A model generated the notes under the pieces. It saw only the letters and a program-made list of their open reading frames with translations. It ran no database searches and was not told the DNA's origin. From assembly GCA_019022495.1 (NCBI GenBank), contig JAFEKR010000007.1, forward strand, positions 2,356,001-2,420,000: DNA of 64,000 bases, given 5' to 3'. How positions within the stretch are numbered: the stretch's first letter is position 1; each line of letters begins with the position of its first letter. This DNA comes from Epichloe hybrida. Its lineage: Eukaryota; Ascomycota; Sordariomycetes; Hypocreales; Clavicipitaceae. Positions 45,528 to 56,984 of the stretch are shown piece after piece. Position numbers and translations under genes: made by a program.

Positions 45528-46431
45528 TTTTTTTTCTTTTTTTAATTCTTCGCGAGATAGATGCACGTTTTTGGGGGGGGGGGGGGAATGGATGTATGAG
45601 GTTGACTGGGTCGTGGAGGATGAAAGGGGGACCCGGGTGGTACTAAATATGATCTGAGGTTGTGTTTCCGCAGACACTACGTACTTGCCATATTTACCAT
45701 AGGAAGCAGTGAGCGAGCACTCACAAGTCAGTCCCCTCTCAACTATGTAGTGCGGCGGCAAGGGTAGAGATAGATGCCACAGACTGAGTCTTTCGTGCAC
45801 CGACCCGTCCGAACAAGCCAGGCACTAATCACGATTCACAAGTCATCTAGTACGTCAGTATTTCCCTTCATAGTGGCCCCCCTTTCCCCCATGTGGCGTC
45901 TGCAGTTGCGTTGCATTGGAACCGTCGGCCAAAAAAAAAAATTATCCACTGTAAGCTGAGATGAGACATGTCTACGTCTGGTTCGTTAAAGTAAGCTTGC
46001 TTGTGAGACGAATAGATGGAGCGTGTGGAGAGGAGCGGAATCTGGCTGTTTTAGTGCGCCAGGTCTTTGTACCGAATATACATTGTATCTGGAGGGCCGA
46101 TGTAGATGTACTTCGGAACCAAAGAAAAGTACTTGGGCTTCTGTTGATCATAATCCCGATGAATGTGGAGGATGAATGGATCCTTGCTTCACCATTCGGG
46201 CTGCACAATGTTTCTTGGGTCATCATTCTATGCTCAAGCTGCCTTTCGAACCTAGTTCCTTCGACCGCGGCTTGCCTTCTCAGCTTGATACATGCCCGAA
46301 CGTATATAATCCTTCGCATCCGGTTGGGTTTCTTCTTACCCGCAGCCCAGATACACCCTCCCAGATTGCTTTGTCTTGTTCAGTTCAATCCCTCCATATC
46401 AAATCAACAAACACGTCCCTCAACCGCCACA
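45528..46431. promoter_or_regulatory. Divergent upstream region of KP4-like copies 2 and 3
   Basis: A clear TATA box, TATATAAT, lies at 46303-46310, about 120 bases before the copy 3 start. No gene is seen; the open frame from 45961 leading into copy 3 lacks family resemblance before 46432. Confidence 0.6.
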
Positions 46432-46965
46432 ATGGTCTCCTTCGCCATCGTCGCTACCCTCATCTCCAGCGCTGCTGCTCTCGGCATCAACTGCCGCGGC
46501 TCAGGTGGCTGCACATTCAACACTGCCCAACTGTCCGACGTCTTGACCCAGGTCAAGCAGATTCAGGCCCAGGGCAAAGGGAACCACCACTACAACACTG
46601 GCGGTAAGTATCTTCCAACACTGTCCTCTTGTTGTCTTGACCAGATGATTTTTTTTTTCTTCCTTCTCGCGCACTGCACTGACTGTTTGTTGCCCGGCTT
46701 GCTAAATCGTCGGCATCCAGTCCAACTCGCGTGCGCTCAGGGCCAGTACGCGTCTGTATGTGCCTTCTATCAGAGCGGTGCCAGCGGCACGGCCAATGAC
46801 GCTGCTGGTCAGTTGCAACGCCTCATTGACCACGGTTGCGGGCAATGCGGCTCAATTCCAACTCAGCCTGGGAATGATGTCAAGAAGGGTCAGCTTACGT
46901 CAACATTGTGGGCGCCCCATGCTGCAAGGGCAACTGTGCATGCCCAATCTAGGAGGGCGAGCTAG
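46432..46965 (+). pseudogene. KP4-like secreted cysteine-rich protein (copy 3), frameshifted 3' end
   Basis: This is the third paralogue. Exons are 46432-46603 and 46721-46965. The 117-base intron (GTAAGT...TCCAG) sits at the position used in copy 1. The signal peptide, LGINCRGS, CAFYQSGASGTA and CGSIPTQPGND are intact. Near 46898, inside the block conserved in the paralogues, a one-base loss shifts the last 20 or so codons. The read-through frame ends at 46965 and lacks the terminal cysteines, whereas the paralogue-like end, with a stop at 46950-46952, lies in the other frame. It may therefore be a recent pseudogene, a variant with a changed tail, or a single-base sequence error. The TATA box upstream is well formed, so transcription is plausible. 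Confidence 0.75.
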
Positions 46966-48031
46966 GTACGAAACGTAGATGGGAACAAATTGTACTCCGT
47001 AATGAAGCGAATTGAAAGTCTACCGAGACCTGTCCTGCCGACCTGCCCTGTCGACCTGCCCTGCCGGACGGACAGAGAACGTGATGCTAGTACGCGTTTG
47101 TTGTTGTCCAACTTTGCGCTTTCACGTCTTGAATTCGATGCAAGTTGCATCACATGGCCATGCGTCAGTCGATGCGGCCCTCATCTCTGCAAAGATGGCT
47201 CAGCCGATGAATTGCGTTGTTTCTTCCGCTAGCCCGTCATTCCGCTAGCCTGGTGTCGATGTGTCGATGTAGAGCGGGAGGCGATTGGAATTGTTTGTGT
47301 CGTTCCAACAAATGATCCCAATTGCTATCGTGTCACGTGTGAGCCTCAATTGCGTCAGCCTTGTCCTGTCCCATCATTAATCAACGGGTTGAGAGGGGCC
47401 GTCTTCTGAAACCGTAGAAACGACGAACTGGTCAGAGCGGCCCTGAGTCCCTGCCTGGCTGTCGTCTGATCGTCAACGTGCAACATCATCGGTTGCCGTA
47501 GCAACCCGCCCACGGTGTTCACGGTGTTGACGGTGTTGTCAAGTTGTCGAGTCTCCTCCCGGCTAAACAGTGGAGCCTGACAGCCGTGGCACCACAATAA
47601 CGTGAATCTCGTTTCTGTCCAAAGTCTCGTCTCACCGTTCGCCTTCCTCTCTCTTGTTCGCCGACATCAAACTCTGGAAATTCTTCAGCCGCCCTCGTGG
47701 ATGGGATCGCTTTCGGGCGCAGCATTGACGACAAAGACGCATATCATGAATTTGTTGTGTCAACGTCCAGCACCGCATTGCCACTCGACGGATCCGCAGA
47801 ACTAGTAATAAACAGCTGCACCGAAAACATCGGTACAAAGAACTTTCAAACCCCCGCGCAAACACAAAACACAAACGGGGGCATCTGAACACACATACCA
47901 GCCAAATCGGCCCCATCACCCATACCACGTCTATCCGTTTCAAAGTATCTGTTTGCCGACTCGGAGCTTTTTTTTCTACGGGTCCGTTCGCCCATTACCG
48001 TTGCCGATTTGCGCGACCAACAACACGAGCC
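46966..48031. other. Intergenic region upstream of the Ase1-like gene
   Basis: Short repeats GACCTGCCCTG-like near 47037-47062 and GGTGTT(G/C)AC near 47514-47536. No gene is seen. Confidence 0.5.
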
Positions 48032-50515
48032 ATGGACACCAGCTACCTGGCGAAGCAGGTCAACAGCAGCATATCGCAGCTGCATGGCTTGTTCGACGAA
48101 ATCGGGGTTCCTGATCATGAGCGCGAGGCTCGAGAGTCCGAGGTAGCTTTGGCAAAACTACGCGCTGCGTCGCATGCTTCAACACCCAAACTTGATCCGG
48201 ATACAATACTGACGTGCGGCACCAATACGTATAGCTCTCCGCGGCTCTGTCAGAGGCTTTGAACAGCCAAGTACGGCTTGTGGCGACTGAGAAGAAGGAA
48301 CTGGTCGATGAGGCAAAGAAGATCATCACAGCTATTCGCCAGATGGAGGCTTCCCTCGAAGGTCCCCAGCAAAGAAGAGTGGACTGTGAGGATGATCAAG
48401 AGTTCAAGATCACATATCCCCTGAATCGTTGCTTGCAAGGTTTGAGAGAGAAGCATATTCAAATTGGTCGGCTCCATAAGGAACGGTTCGAACAGGTCAA
48501 AAGTAGGTTGTAATCCCCAGTCATGTAGCTCGCGTTTCTTCCTGCTATCCGACTCTAGATCGCTGATATTGTCTGCAGAGCTTGTCGAAGCACTCGAGTC
48601 TTACTCATCACATCTTGAGCCAACTTTTGTCCAGATTGCGCTGCCGCCCTGCGGACCTAATCAGTCCATCCCTCCCACTTTCGACATTTCCAACTCCTAC
48701 GTCGAGCGACTGGACGCTGAGTTTACTCGAGTCTATGACGAATACACGCGGCGCATTGCCACAGTGCAGGCGTTATCTGACCAGGTCATCCAGCTTTGGG
48801 TAGAACTTGGCACCCCTCAAGCTCAGCAGGATGGCGCGATCGTCAAGTACTACAGGGATGCGCCTGAGCAACTGGGTCTGCATCGAGAAGATCTTGAACG
48901 CCTCCAAGCGAAGAGAGATGGCCTGTCAGAGCAGAAGAAGAATCGTGAGAAGAAGTTGCGCGACCTTAGGGCTGCTGTCGAGGCCTTGTGGCTGAAGCTC
49001 GGTACTGACGAGGGGGAAACCAAGACATTCTTGAACCAAAATCGAGGCTGCGGCATGCGGCAAATCAATGAGTTCGAGGATGAGTTATCCCGGCTTAACG
49101 AACTCAAGAGGCAAAACTTGCATCTTTTCGTTGAAGATGCGCGCGTCAAGCTTCAAGAGTTGTCGGATTCGCTGTACTTCTCCGAGGACGAAATGCTCGA
49201 GTTTACGCCCGCATTTTCCGATGTCTACAGCGATGCTTTGCTGGAGGCTCACGAACGCGAAGTGGCGCGACTCGAAGCACTCAAGGAACAACGCGCTCCC
49301 ATCTTGGCCCTCGTAGACAAGCACAGGAGCCTCGTCAAGGATCGAGATGACCTCGCTGCATCAAGTCAAGATGCCTCACGGCTCATGATGCGCGGTCAGA
49401 AAGGCGAGAAGAGAGATCCTGGCAAGCTGCTGCGGGAGGAGAAGATGCGCAAGCGCATTGCCAAAGAACTTCCCAAGGTGGCTGCTGAAGTACGCAAAAT
49501 GCTCGAGAAATGGGAGGACGAGTACGGCCGTCCGTTCTTGGTGTTTGGTGAGCGGTATATGGAGGTCCTGGAGCCCGAAGGTGGGAGGAAGGCTGGCCAG
49601 GCTTCGCGATCCAAGACTCCGGCAGGACCACCACCATCAACCGTCAAGCCTCAGAAATCCGCGGGACTCCTCGGCAGGGCCAACAGCGCCAAAGCTGTGC
49701 CACCTCGCTCCATGGCCAAAACACCTACGGCGACCAGTCGTACTGTGACCAAGAAGCTGCAGTCGCCAGGCAAGACCAACGCCGCTGCGGCTGGACAGGG
49801 TAGTCCCTCGAGGATACCTGCTCGTGCGCCTCTATCCAACCTGAAGCATGGTCACAACTCGCCCGAGCGCCCGCGACCAGAGTCCCGAGGCGAGACTCTT
49901 CGAAACGGCGCACCCGCTCGCGCTCCACCACCAAAGATGCGAGACTTGAGGTCTGTCCCTGAATTGCAGACGCCGAAGAACCCCTTCAAATCTGCAGGGA
50001 TCGAATCTAGCATCGTTCGACAAGTTGAGCCGGAGGACGTATATAATGACCGTCCACACACGTCGAGGGGCATGCGGTCCAACTCCAACCCTTCAAATCA
50101 CGCCCAGCCACAATACTATGAAGATGTCTATGATGACCACTACGATGACCGATACGATGATCGCTATGCAACCATCCGAGCTCCTCGTTCTGGGTTTCCA
50201 CAGCCACTCCCTCCCCGACAATTGTCCAACACTTCGCACACCTCAACAGCCATTTCTGGATCCGAGAACTGGGAGACGTACGACGATAACAGCGAGCCCG
50301 AACGAGATGCCTCAGAAGACTACTACGCCAAGCTCCGCGCCGCGCGGGGCAAGAGATGCGAGCCTGAGCAAGGCCACCGACCCCAAAGTAGTCAGGCCAA
50401 GCGCCTCAGGGGTGTACCAGGAACTCCATATGCTGCTGCTCCACCTGTCATGATTGACCAACAAGGCAACCGGATCATCTCAGGTAGTGAATGGACGGAC
50501 GAGGATATGTTTTAA
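48032..50515 (+). CDS. ASE1: Ase1/MAP65 microtubule-bundling protein
   Basis: This protein cross-links antiparallel microtubules in the spindle midzone. Exons are 48032-48142, 48235-48502 and 48579-50515 (771 residues). Introns of 92 bases (GTAGCT...ACTGAC...ATAG) and 76 bases (GTAGGT...TGCAG) keep the frame and restore the ALSEALNSQVRLVATEKKELVDEA and KLVEALESY segments. The middle is long and coiled-coil-rich, and includes the spectrin-like microtubule-binding block FLNQNRGCGMRQINEFEDEL and KRIAKELPKVAAEVRKMLEKWEDEYGRPF. The last 270 residues are basic, Pro/Ser-rich and disordered, with SP and TP sites suited to Cdk control. The C-terminus is acidic (SEWTDEDMF). It is normal in size for filamentous fungi. 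Confidence 0.93.
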
Positions 50516-51559
50516 GCCGACGTCTTCATCCAACGGCAAACGAAGCCCCGACTTTACAAATACACCAGCAGCACGACGCGTATTTTTTTTAATACACATC
50601 TGTTGACCACGACTTGAGGCATTGATTCCCAATCCTGAAAAGGATTGAACGGGGTCACCGGGCTGCGCCTAATACCTAACTATGATCTTCTTCTTTTTCT
50701 CTGGTTTTCATATTTGACAAAGGCGGAAGGGGTATGCCGCAAGAATGGTGTTCATATTGAAAGGGCGAGCTTGTCGAAAGCGCCGAGGGCCTTGCATATT
50801 GGGGCGAACATACAGATGCTTTGAAGACTTTTTATGAGTACTCGGAAATAAATGGGAACTGAGCGAATCGGGTAAGCCTAGGAGGGCAATGTTTTGACGG
50901 CGTATTGGAAATGGAAAGCTGGCGTTATGTGGGTTCTTTTTTTGCCTTGTGATCAATCTGGTCATTACTCTTTGTGTATATTTGGCTACCAAGGCCGTCT
51001 GAACGATGTTGTCTCTTGCATTGAAAATCTTGACAAGTGCCCTGCTTTGATCTTGATCCGTCGTGTCTGTGAGATGCCAAATGCATAAATAATACCCGGG
51101 TGCCAATTTAAATTTATTACTAATAAAAAATTAGTGTCCAACTGGCAACAAGTCTGGCAACAAGTCTGGCAACAAGTCTGGCAACAAGTGTCTGGCTTGT
51201 CTCATCTCCACATTTTTCGACCTTCCATTTTGCCCGCGTGTTCCGAAACGTCCGGTCCCCAATGTTTCTCTGGGTCAGCGGCCAACGCTCAGGGTCATCT
51301 GGCATCTGTCATTTGCAATCCAGACTTTCACGAGACGTCTTGTTGTTTCTGCGGAAAGAATCGATTGATTCCCTCCTCACACTCGTTTTACGGCTGTCTT
51401 CTGTTTGATTGATTGATTGATTGATTGTTCTCCTTTTGTTTCCCCGCGACGGCAAGCAAGCTCCCACGCTCTCGAAACCTCGAACGCGCGTCTCGACCAA
51501 GCCACGACAAAAATCCCGTCAACGCCTCCTATGTCGCAATAGCCTTGGTTTTCCCGGCG
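50516..51559. other. Intergenic region with tandem repeats
   Basis: Contains four exact 12-base repeats and a (TTGA)n run (about 51404-51427) upstream of the Irs4-like gene. No gene is seen. Confidence 0.55.
51143..51190. repeat. 12-bp tandem repeat, four copies
   Basis: Unit CTGGCAACAAGT is repeated four times exactly. Confidence 0.95.
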
Positions 51560-53701
51560 ATGAATCATGCCGCGCCATCTCGCTCTACTGGCTCGCCGGA
51601 CGATGCCGCAGTTGCTCTGAGGGGGGCCTCGCTGGCGTTCCAGCGGAGTCCTGCCGCCGGATCAGCTTCTCCGACGACGACATCGTCGCTGGAGCTCTCT
51701 CACCTCCGGGAAGCGGGGGGTTCTCGGACATTCAACCGGTCGAGGAGCCCGCATAGGAAGGGGGCGAGTTCTTCGAATGCGTCTCATGGCCATCAGGGCC
51801 ATCATGCCCACGCGTACGATGCGGATTCTCCGGGTTACCAGGCCAGCCTGGTCGCGGCCCGACTGCACCAGCTAAATGGCAGCTCGCCGTTGCAACCGCC
51901 CGCCTCGGCGCAGCGCCTCGATCCCAAGAATCCAAGTTTCATTGCGGCAACCCTGGCTGCCAGTAGGAGTGCCAGCCCGAGTCCGCTCGTTCAGTCACCG
52001 CGGCGGAGGATAAGCTTCGGGGCGGCCAATGCTCTTGCTATTTCGGTTCCGGGCGATGCCGTTGACTCGGAGAGTATCCCTCCCACGGGGAACTTGATTT
52101 CTTTGTTTGAACCGGGCCGGGAAGCTGGACCCCCCCTGAGGAGGCCATCACCACCGCGCTCGTCACCACTGGAGGCCGAAGAGCGTTTGCCGGGAGAGAA
52201 GCGAGTACACGAGAAAAAACCACCAGCAGCGGTGTCTCCCACGCCCTCCCCTGCTTCTTCTGCTGTAGAGGTCGAGGGATCGCATCTTTTGCCGTCTTCG
52301 GGGCTCCCTACACCGCCGCTGAGAAGCTCCGAGAAGATCTCCGCGATGCCCATGCCGAAACCAAAATTGCCGCCTCAACTGTCGTCACTTCCTCTTCAAC
52401 ATGGTCACCACAATTCACCCAAAGTTCAACCCCAAGCTCCTCCTGCAGGTGGAAAGCCAAGGCGATCTGGCCCATCGGCGAGCCCTGCTAGACCTGAGAC
52501 GCCCGCGGCGGCCAGGCCACACAGAGCGCGGCCTCCGAGCCCTCCCTCAGTTGTCAGAGCATCCACACCAGAAGTTTTATCACCCAAACCTATGAGGTTA
52601 GTCAAGAAGCATACGTTGGCACCGCCAGTTCTGAGCAGTCCGCCTCGGAACAGCAGTCCCGACAGATCAAGCCAGGCTGCATCTTCACCTTCTCCGGACC
52701 CCGAGAAACGCAGCCCTAGGACAAACTTGCGGGCGCCCACGCCTCCAAAACCCAGAGGTAGTCAGAGACCTGTCACGAGTCGGCCTACGAGCAGGAGCCG
52801 GCATCGTGGCAACTCAGATGATGCCCCTGTCATGCAAAGCAAGCCTATAACAGCGTCGTCTCGAACTGAGTTTGGCCTGCCCATTGTATCTCGTGCTCCT
52901 CCTCCTCCTCCTCCACCGCCGCCTCTTGCGGCAAGCAGGAAGACGACTCCTCCGCCCCTCCCGGGTAGAAGAGGAGACTCCGTAGCCAGCGCGCCGACGT
53001 CGCCGGTGCTGGGGCCTCGGTCCTCACGCCGACGACGCCTCACCGCAACCTCTACCAGCAGCAATCTTCCACTCGATACTCTCACCAGTGCCATGATGGC
53101 CAGCTCTCTTGCTTCCGCGAGACTTACACCGCACAGCACAGGCTCGTCGCTTCCGCCACCGAGTCTGCCCAAACGTCAGAAATCCCCTCGGCTGCTCCAA
53201 ACGCTTCGACAGCCTCAAAGCCATGAATACGAGGACCCGGAGCGACTGAAGATTGCTCATCGTCACAAACTATTTAGTAATAAACACGCTCATCACGAAG
53301 GGGCTCGAAAGCGGTGGCGCGACCAGCTCACACAGAGAGAACGGAAACGCTACGAGGCAGTCTGGGCGTCGAACCGAGGCTATCTCCTCGACGGCCATGA
53401 CAGTCCAGCAACGGACAGCATGGCGAGCGGGCTCAGCCGCATCAATTCAGAGTGCGTTGCGAACGTGGTGGTGCGCGAAATCTGGAAGCGCTCTCGACTG
53501 CCGCAGGATGAGCTCATGGAGGTTTGGGAACTCGTTGATCGTGGACACGTAGGCAAGCTTACGAGACAGGAATTCATCGTGGGTTTGTGGTTGATCGACC
53601 AGCGTTTGAGAGGGAGGAAGCTCCCTGCCAGAGTGTCGGACAGTGTGTGGGTGAGTGCCAATGGTGTGCGCGTCTTTCAGCCAAAGAGGAAGTGCAAGTG
53701 A
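51560..53701 (+). CDS. Irs4/Tax4-like EH-domain protein
   Basis: A single-exon gene of 713 residues. The C-terminal 110 or so residues form an EH domain: KRYEAVWASNRGYLL, then VVVREIWKRSRLPQDELMEV and WELVDRGHVGKLTRQEFIVG, with an EF-hand-like loop. The remaining 580 residues are Pro/Ser-rich, basic and disordered, including a run of nine or so prolines. This layout matches yeast Irs4 and Tax4 (increased rDNA silencing), which bind and activate the phosphoinositide 5-phosphatase Inp51 and affect autophagy and cell-wall signalling. The family link comes from domain order and memory. Met at 51560 is the first ATG of the frame. Confidence 0.87.
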   Translation: MNHAAPSRSTGSPDDAAVALRGASLAFQRSPAAGSASPTTTSSLELSHLREAGGSRTFNRSRSPHRKGASSSNASHGHQGHHAHAYDADSPGYQASLVAARLHQLNGSSPLQPPASAQRLDPKNPSFIAATLAASRSASPSPLVQSPRRRISFGAANALAISVPGDAVDSESIPPTGNLISLFEPGREAGPPLRRPSPPRSSPLEAEERLPGEKRVHEKKPPAAVSPTPSPASSAVEVEGSHLLPSSGLPTPPLRSSEKISAMPMPKPKLPPQLSSLPLQHGHHNSPKVQPQAPPAGGKPRRSGPSASPARPETPAAARPHRARPPSPPSVVRASTPEVLSPKPMRLVKKHTLAPPVLSSPPRNSSPDRSSQAASSPSPDPEKRSPRTNLRAPTPPKPRGSQRPVTSRPTSRSRHRGNSDDAPVMQSKPITASSRTEFGLPIVSRAPPPPPPPPPLAASRKTTPPPLPGRRGDSVASAPTSPVLGPRSSRRRRLTATSTSSNLPLDTLTSAMMASSLASARLTPHSTGSSLPPPSLPKRQKSPRLLQTLRQPQSHEYEDPERLKIAHRHKLFSNKHAHHEGARKRWRDQLTQRERKRYEAVWASNRGYLLDGHDSPATDSMASGLSRINSECVANVVVREIWKRSRLPQDELMEVWELVDRGHVGKLTRQEFIVGLWLIDQRLRGRKLPARVSDSVWVSANGVRVFQPKRKCK

Positions 53702-55297
53702 GGTGGGAGAAAGCATGGCGTGATATGTATGATACCCCCCTGGCTTGGTTTGCTTGAAAGCAGATATGTTTTGTAGCATCATGGCCGGTTGATAAATAAG
53801 CTGGTATTGTTGTACGCTGCTGCACTGCATGGCTCATTTCTGCATAGTAGCGGCGCATGGCTGTTGCATTTACAAAAAAAGAAGAAGGAAAAAAATCGTT
53901 ATTCTTCCTGTAACATAACTCAGTTGAGTGGCGGGGAGTTTTACGATGTGGGAAATGGTGGATGTATTTTCACATGGTCAGATGAGTGAGACCCCGCTGC
54001 TTTGCCTTGTCTGACATGATGTGAGGCTTTTGGCGATTGTGGGAATTTTTTTTAAATTTTTTTTTTTTGGCAGAATCTCCAGGCGTCCTCCACTTGCTCT
54101 GGTAGTTAATTCCGCGGACGCCAAGTTGAAAGCCCTTTTGGCACTGCGAGAGTTATATCAATTGGCAAGTGAAACGTTGATGTCGTTGCCCGTCATGTCT
54201 CGGGACTCGGGAGTCTCTCGTGACCCTGTCGACCCCCCCCCCTCCCCCTCCCCCACTAATGCAATTCGAGATCTCGCTCCATCGACGGCTCCATCGACGA
54301 CTTGCCACCAATTACATTACATGTGGGGGAGAGAGTCTCGCCGAGCTGGCTCTTGACACAACGGAAAAAGAAAGGCTCTATATTAGTCCGTATGTCCCTC
54401 TAGACATAACAAACGAAGGCAAGATTAGAAGAAGAAACTTGCTGACAAACGCAGCCAAGGAAACATGGTGCCTAAGATATGAGGCCACGATACCCAACAG
54501 AAACCTACAGAAGACAAGAACATCAAGAGAGACAAAAGAGGTAATGGAACAAGAGAGACCTGCGATATTCATTCGTCCTTCACACATCAGTCATCATACA
54601 TCGCGTACCGACAGATCCGACACGGCTCCATCCTCCAGTGCCGCGCTCTCCCGCCGGCCGCCTCAATCAGCAATCTTCCTCATAGATTCATCTTCTTAGC
54701 AGACGAGACACTTGTCACCAACGTCAACAGCCCTTCGATTGACATGGTCATGCTACTGAGTGATTCCCCCCATCTAATACACCTGTCGACGACTCATGAA
54801 TCGGCATTCACCCGGCGTCCAATGGCCAGTCACCCCTCTGCGTCTGCTGTGGCCTTTTTTGACTTTGGCGACTTGTAAGCCGTCAACCTTCGGCCAGTTA
54901 TCAGAATCCATCAAGCCATATCTTGCCGCAGCCTCTTTGTTTCGTTCCATTGCCTATACCACCTTTGAATCTCCCCAGCAATCACTCAACATATTTGATA
55001 CGTATACGCTCGCAACCTAGGGGGGGTTTCCAATAATTCGTCAACGTCGTTGCCAATCTGTGGCAAGGGACAGAATCTGGGAAAAGAAGAGAAAACAATG
55101 GTCTCTCGTCAGCATTACCCAGGCTGGTTGAAGACCATCTTGGCTGATAACAGCACAAGACCACCGCCGAAACTGTTCGCCTGGTCCCCCGCCAACCTCG
55201 ACACAACCCCCTCGACAAAACAAGGAGGAGCCGACGGGAGGAGCGGCACCCAACCCGTGGTGGATTGGGCTGCGGCCCCGAATGGCACCAAAACAAG
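53702..55297. other. Region upstream of the PTM1-like gene
   Basis: The lumenal N-terminal domain expected for a PTM1-like gene should lie here but cannot be recognised in any frame. Frames such as 54220-54699 and 54796-55020 (plus) have no domain. T runs lie near 54042-54067 and a C run near 54232. From about 55150 a frame open to the PTM1-like exon encodes basic, unconserved text. Confidence 0.5.
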
Positions 55298-56639
55298 GCC
55301 GTGGTCGAATTCCGGAACGCCTATGGCGAACTGCCTGCGACGCAAATCCCGAAATTGCCGTTCTATGGCGCCATGTCGATTATATACGCTCTGATAGCTT
55401 CATACTGGGGTTTTCTGTACTACCAGCATCGCCACGACATTTGTATGTGTTTCTTCCTTTCCAGTTGCCCTTGTACCCTGTAAGGCTGGAGATGGGAACC
55501 ATAATAACATGTGCTAATAGTGGCCGTCCAAAATTACATCACGGCTATATTGGTCTTTCTTGTGGCGGAAATGCTCATAACCTGGGGATACTATGGTTCG
55601 TATTGCATTGTCTCGCCCAGGATGTTGCGATGCAAAAATCGTGCTGATGAGAAATAGACTACCAAAATCATGGTGGCTCAACTGTGGGATCCAAGGCTTT
55701 CCTGATTATAGTCGGCATACTAAACGCCGCGAGAAACTCATTTTCATTCTTCCTCTTACTCATCGTCTGCATGGGCTATGGCGTGGTCAAGCCAACTCTT
55801 GGCCGCACTATGATTTACGTTCGATGGCTCGCCGCGGCTCATTTTGTTTTCGGTTTGGTATACTCGATCACCAGTTTGATAGTCTCGCCTGAGAGTGCAG
55901 GTATGTATCTTCCTATCAGATGGCGTCCGGTGCCGCGCTTCCTCCTAAAGAAAGCAATTTCTGCTAACTCTTTCCGCAAGGTCCATTCGTCCTGCTTATC
56001 GTCCTACCGCTAGCCGGAACACTAACAGCATTCTACGTCTGGACACTCAATTCTCTGAATTTCACACTCAAGGATTTGCGGGAGCGAAAACAACACTCCA
56101 AGGAGGCAATGTACAGAAAGCTCTGGTGGAGTATTCTCGCCAGCATCATCGTCATCTTTGCCTTCTTTTTCTTCACCAGCTTCACCTTCGCTTCTGTAAA
56201 CGATCCTGATTTTGTCCCCAGCCACTGGAAGTCGAGATGGTTTATCCTGGACGGCTGGCTCAACATTGTGTACTTTGCAGATGTGGCCTTTGTAGCTTAC
56301 GTGTGGCGGCCAACCGCCAACAATCGCCGGTTTGCCATGAGTGATGAAATTGCCCAGGATGATGACGGTAACTTCGAGATTGGTGATATCGGTGTTCCGG
56401 ACGGTTGGGATGATGACGACGAAGAATCCCACGTCGGCAAGACCCAGAACCATGCTCCGCCAGTTACTGGCATCACAGGCTCTGCATCGGCCCAGGACAA
56501 TGGCTCGCGCCAGGCACCTGCCAGAAACATTCCTCGCGAATCGATTGACGGAGAGACCATCTTCGCCGTCGGCGAGGATGGCGACAAGTTCTCAGACGAT
56601 GGCAGCGATGAGGAGAATGTCAAGCTTGTACGGGAATAA
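55298..56639 (+). CDS. PTM1/GOST-like seven-helix membrane protein, N-terminal domain not found
   Basis: This is the membrane half of a Golgi/endosomal protein of the PTM1 (Lung-7TM/GOST) family, thought to aid membrane trafficking. Recognisable exons are 55298-55442, 55521-55595, 55658-55900 and 55981-56639. Introns are 78, 62 and 80 bases with good signals, such as CTGCTAAC in the last. The text begins with VVEFRNAYGELPATQIPKLP, which in the family sits between the lumenal domain and helix 1. The seven helices follow, with YYQHRHDI, NYITAILVFLVAEML, NAARNSFSFFLLLIVCMGYG and VKPTLGRTMIYVRWLA. The acidic C-terminal tail has about 100 residues. The usual 200-residue lumenal domain and signal peptide are not visible upstream. 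The gene is either 5'-truncated or has very diverged first exons. Confidence 0.8.
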
Positions 56640-56984
56640 GTTATGGAGTAGGGAGGCGTTGATTTGTATATCGGGAATTCGTATCGCAGGGAATAAAAAT
56701 TGGAAGCGGGTTCCATCTTTTACAACTTAAAATTTGGGGCTTTCATTATTATTGTGACGACGTGTTCTGACCATTATACTTGACAAGAATATAAGCTATA
56801 ATTAGCTTTAGTAAGTTCTTTATTTTATAGTTAAATATTTCAACTTACTAAAGAAAACTCCTTATAATATATTAGTATACCCTAGGTAAAATACCCGTCT
56901 TTTGTGATGATACATGGTCCTCCGGAGTCGGAAGGCTCACAGTGATGTAATTATATATCATCACGTCTCATCTCAGCAACACCT
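56640..56984. other. AT-rich convergent 3' flanks
   Basis: Short AT-rich stretch between PTM1-like and NDUFAF7 genes; AATAAA at 56692-56697 may serve polyadenylation. No gene is seen. Confidence 0.6.

Noticed and set aside
45961..46431. N-terminal extension of KP4-like copy 3
   Set aside because: The frame is open but has no family resemblance, and it lies upstream of a TATA box and a good signal peptide start.
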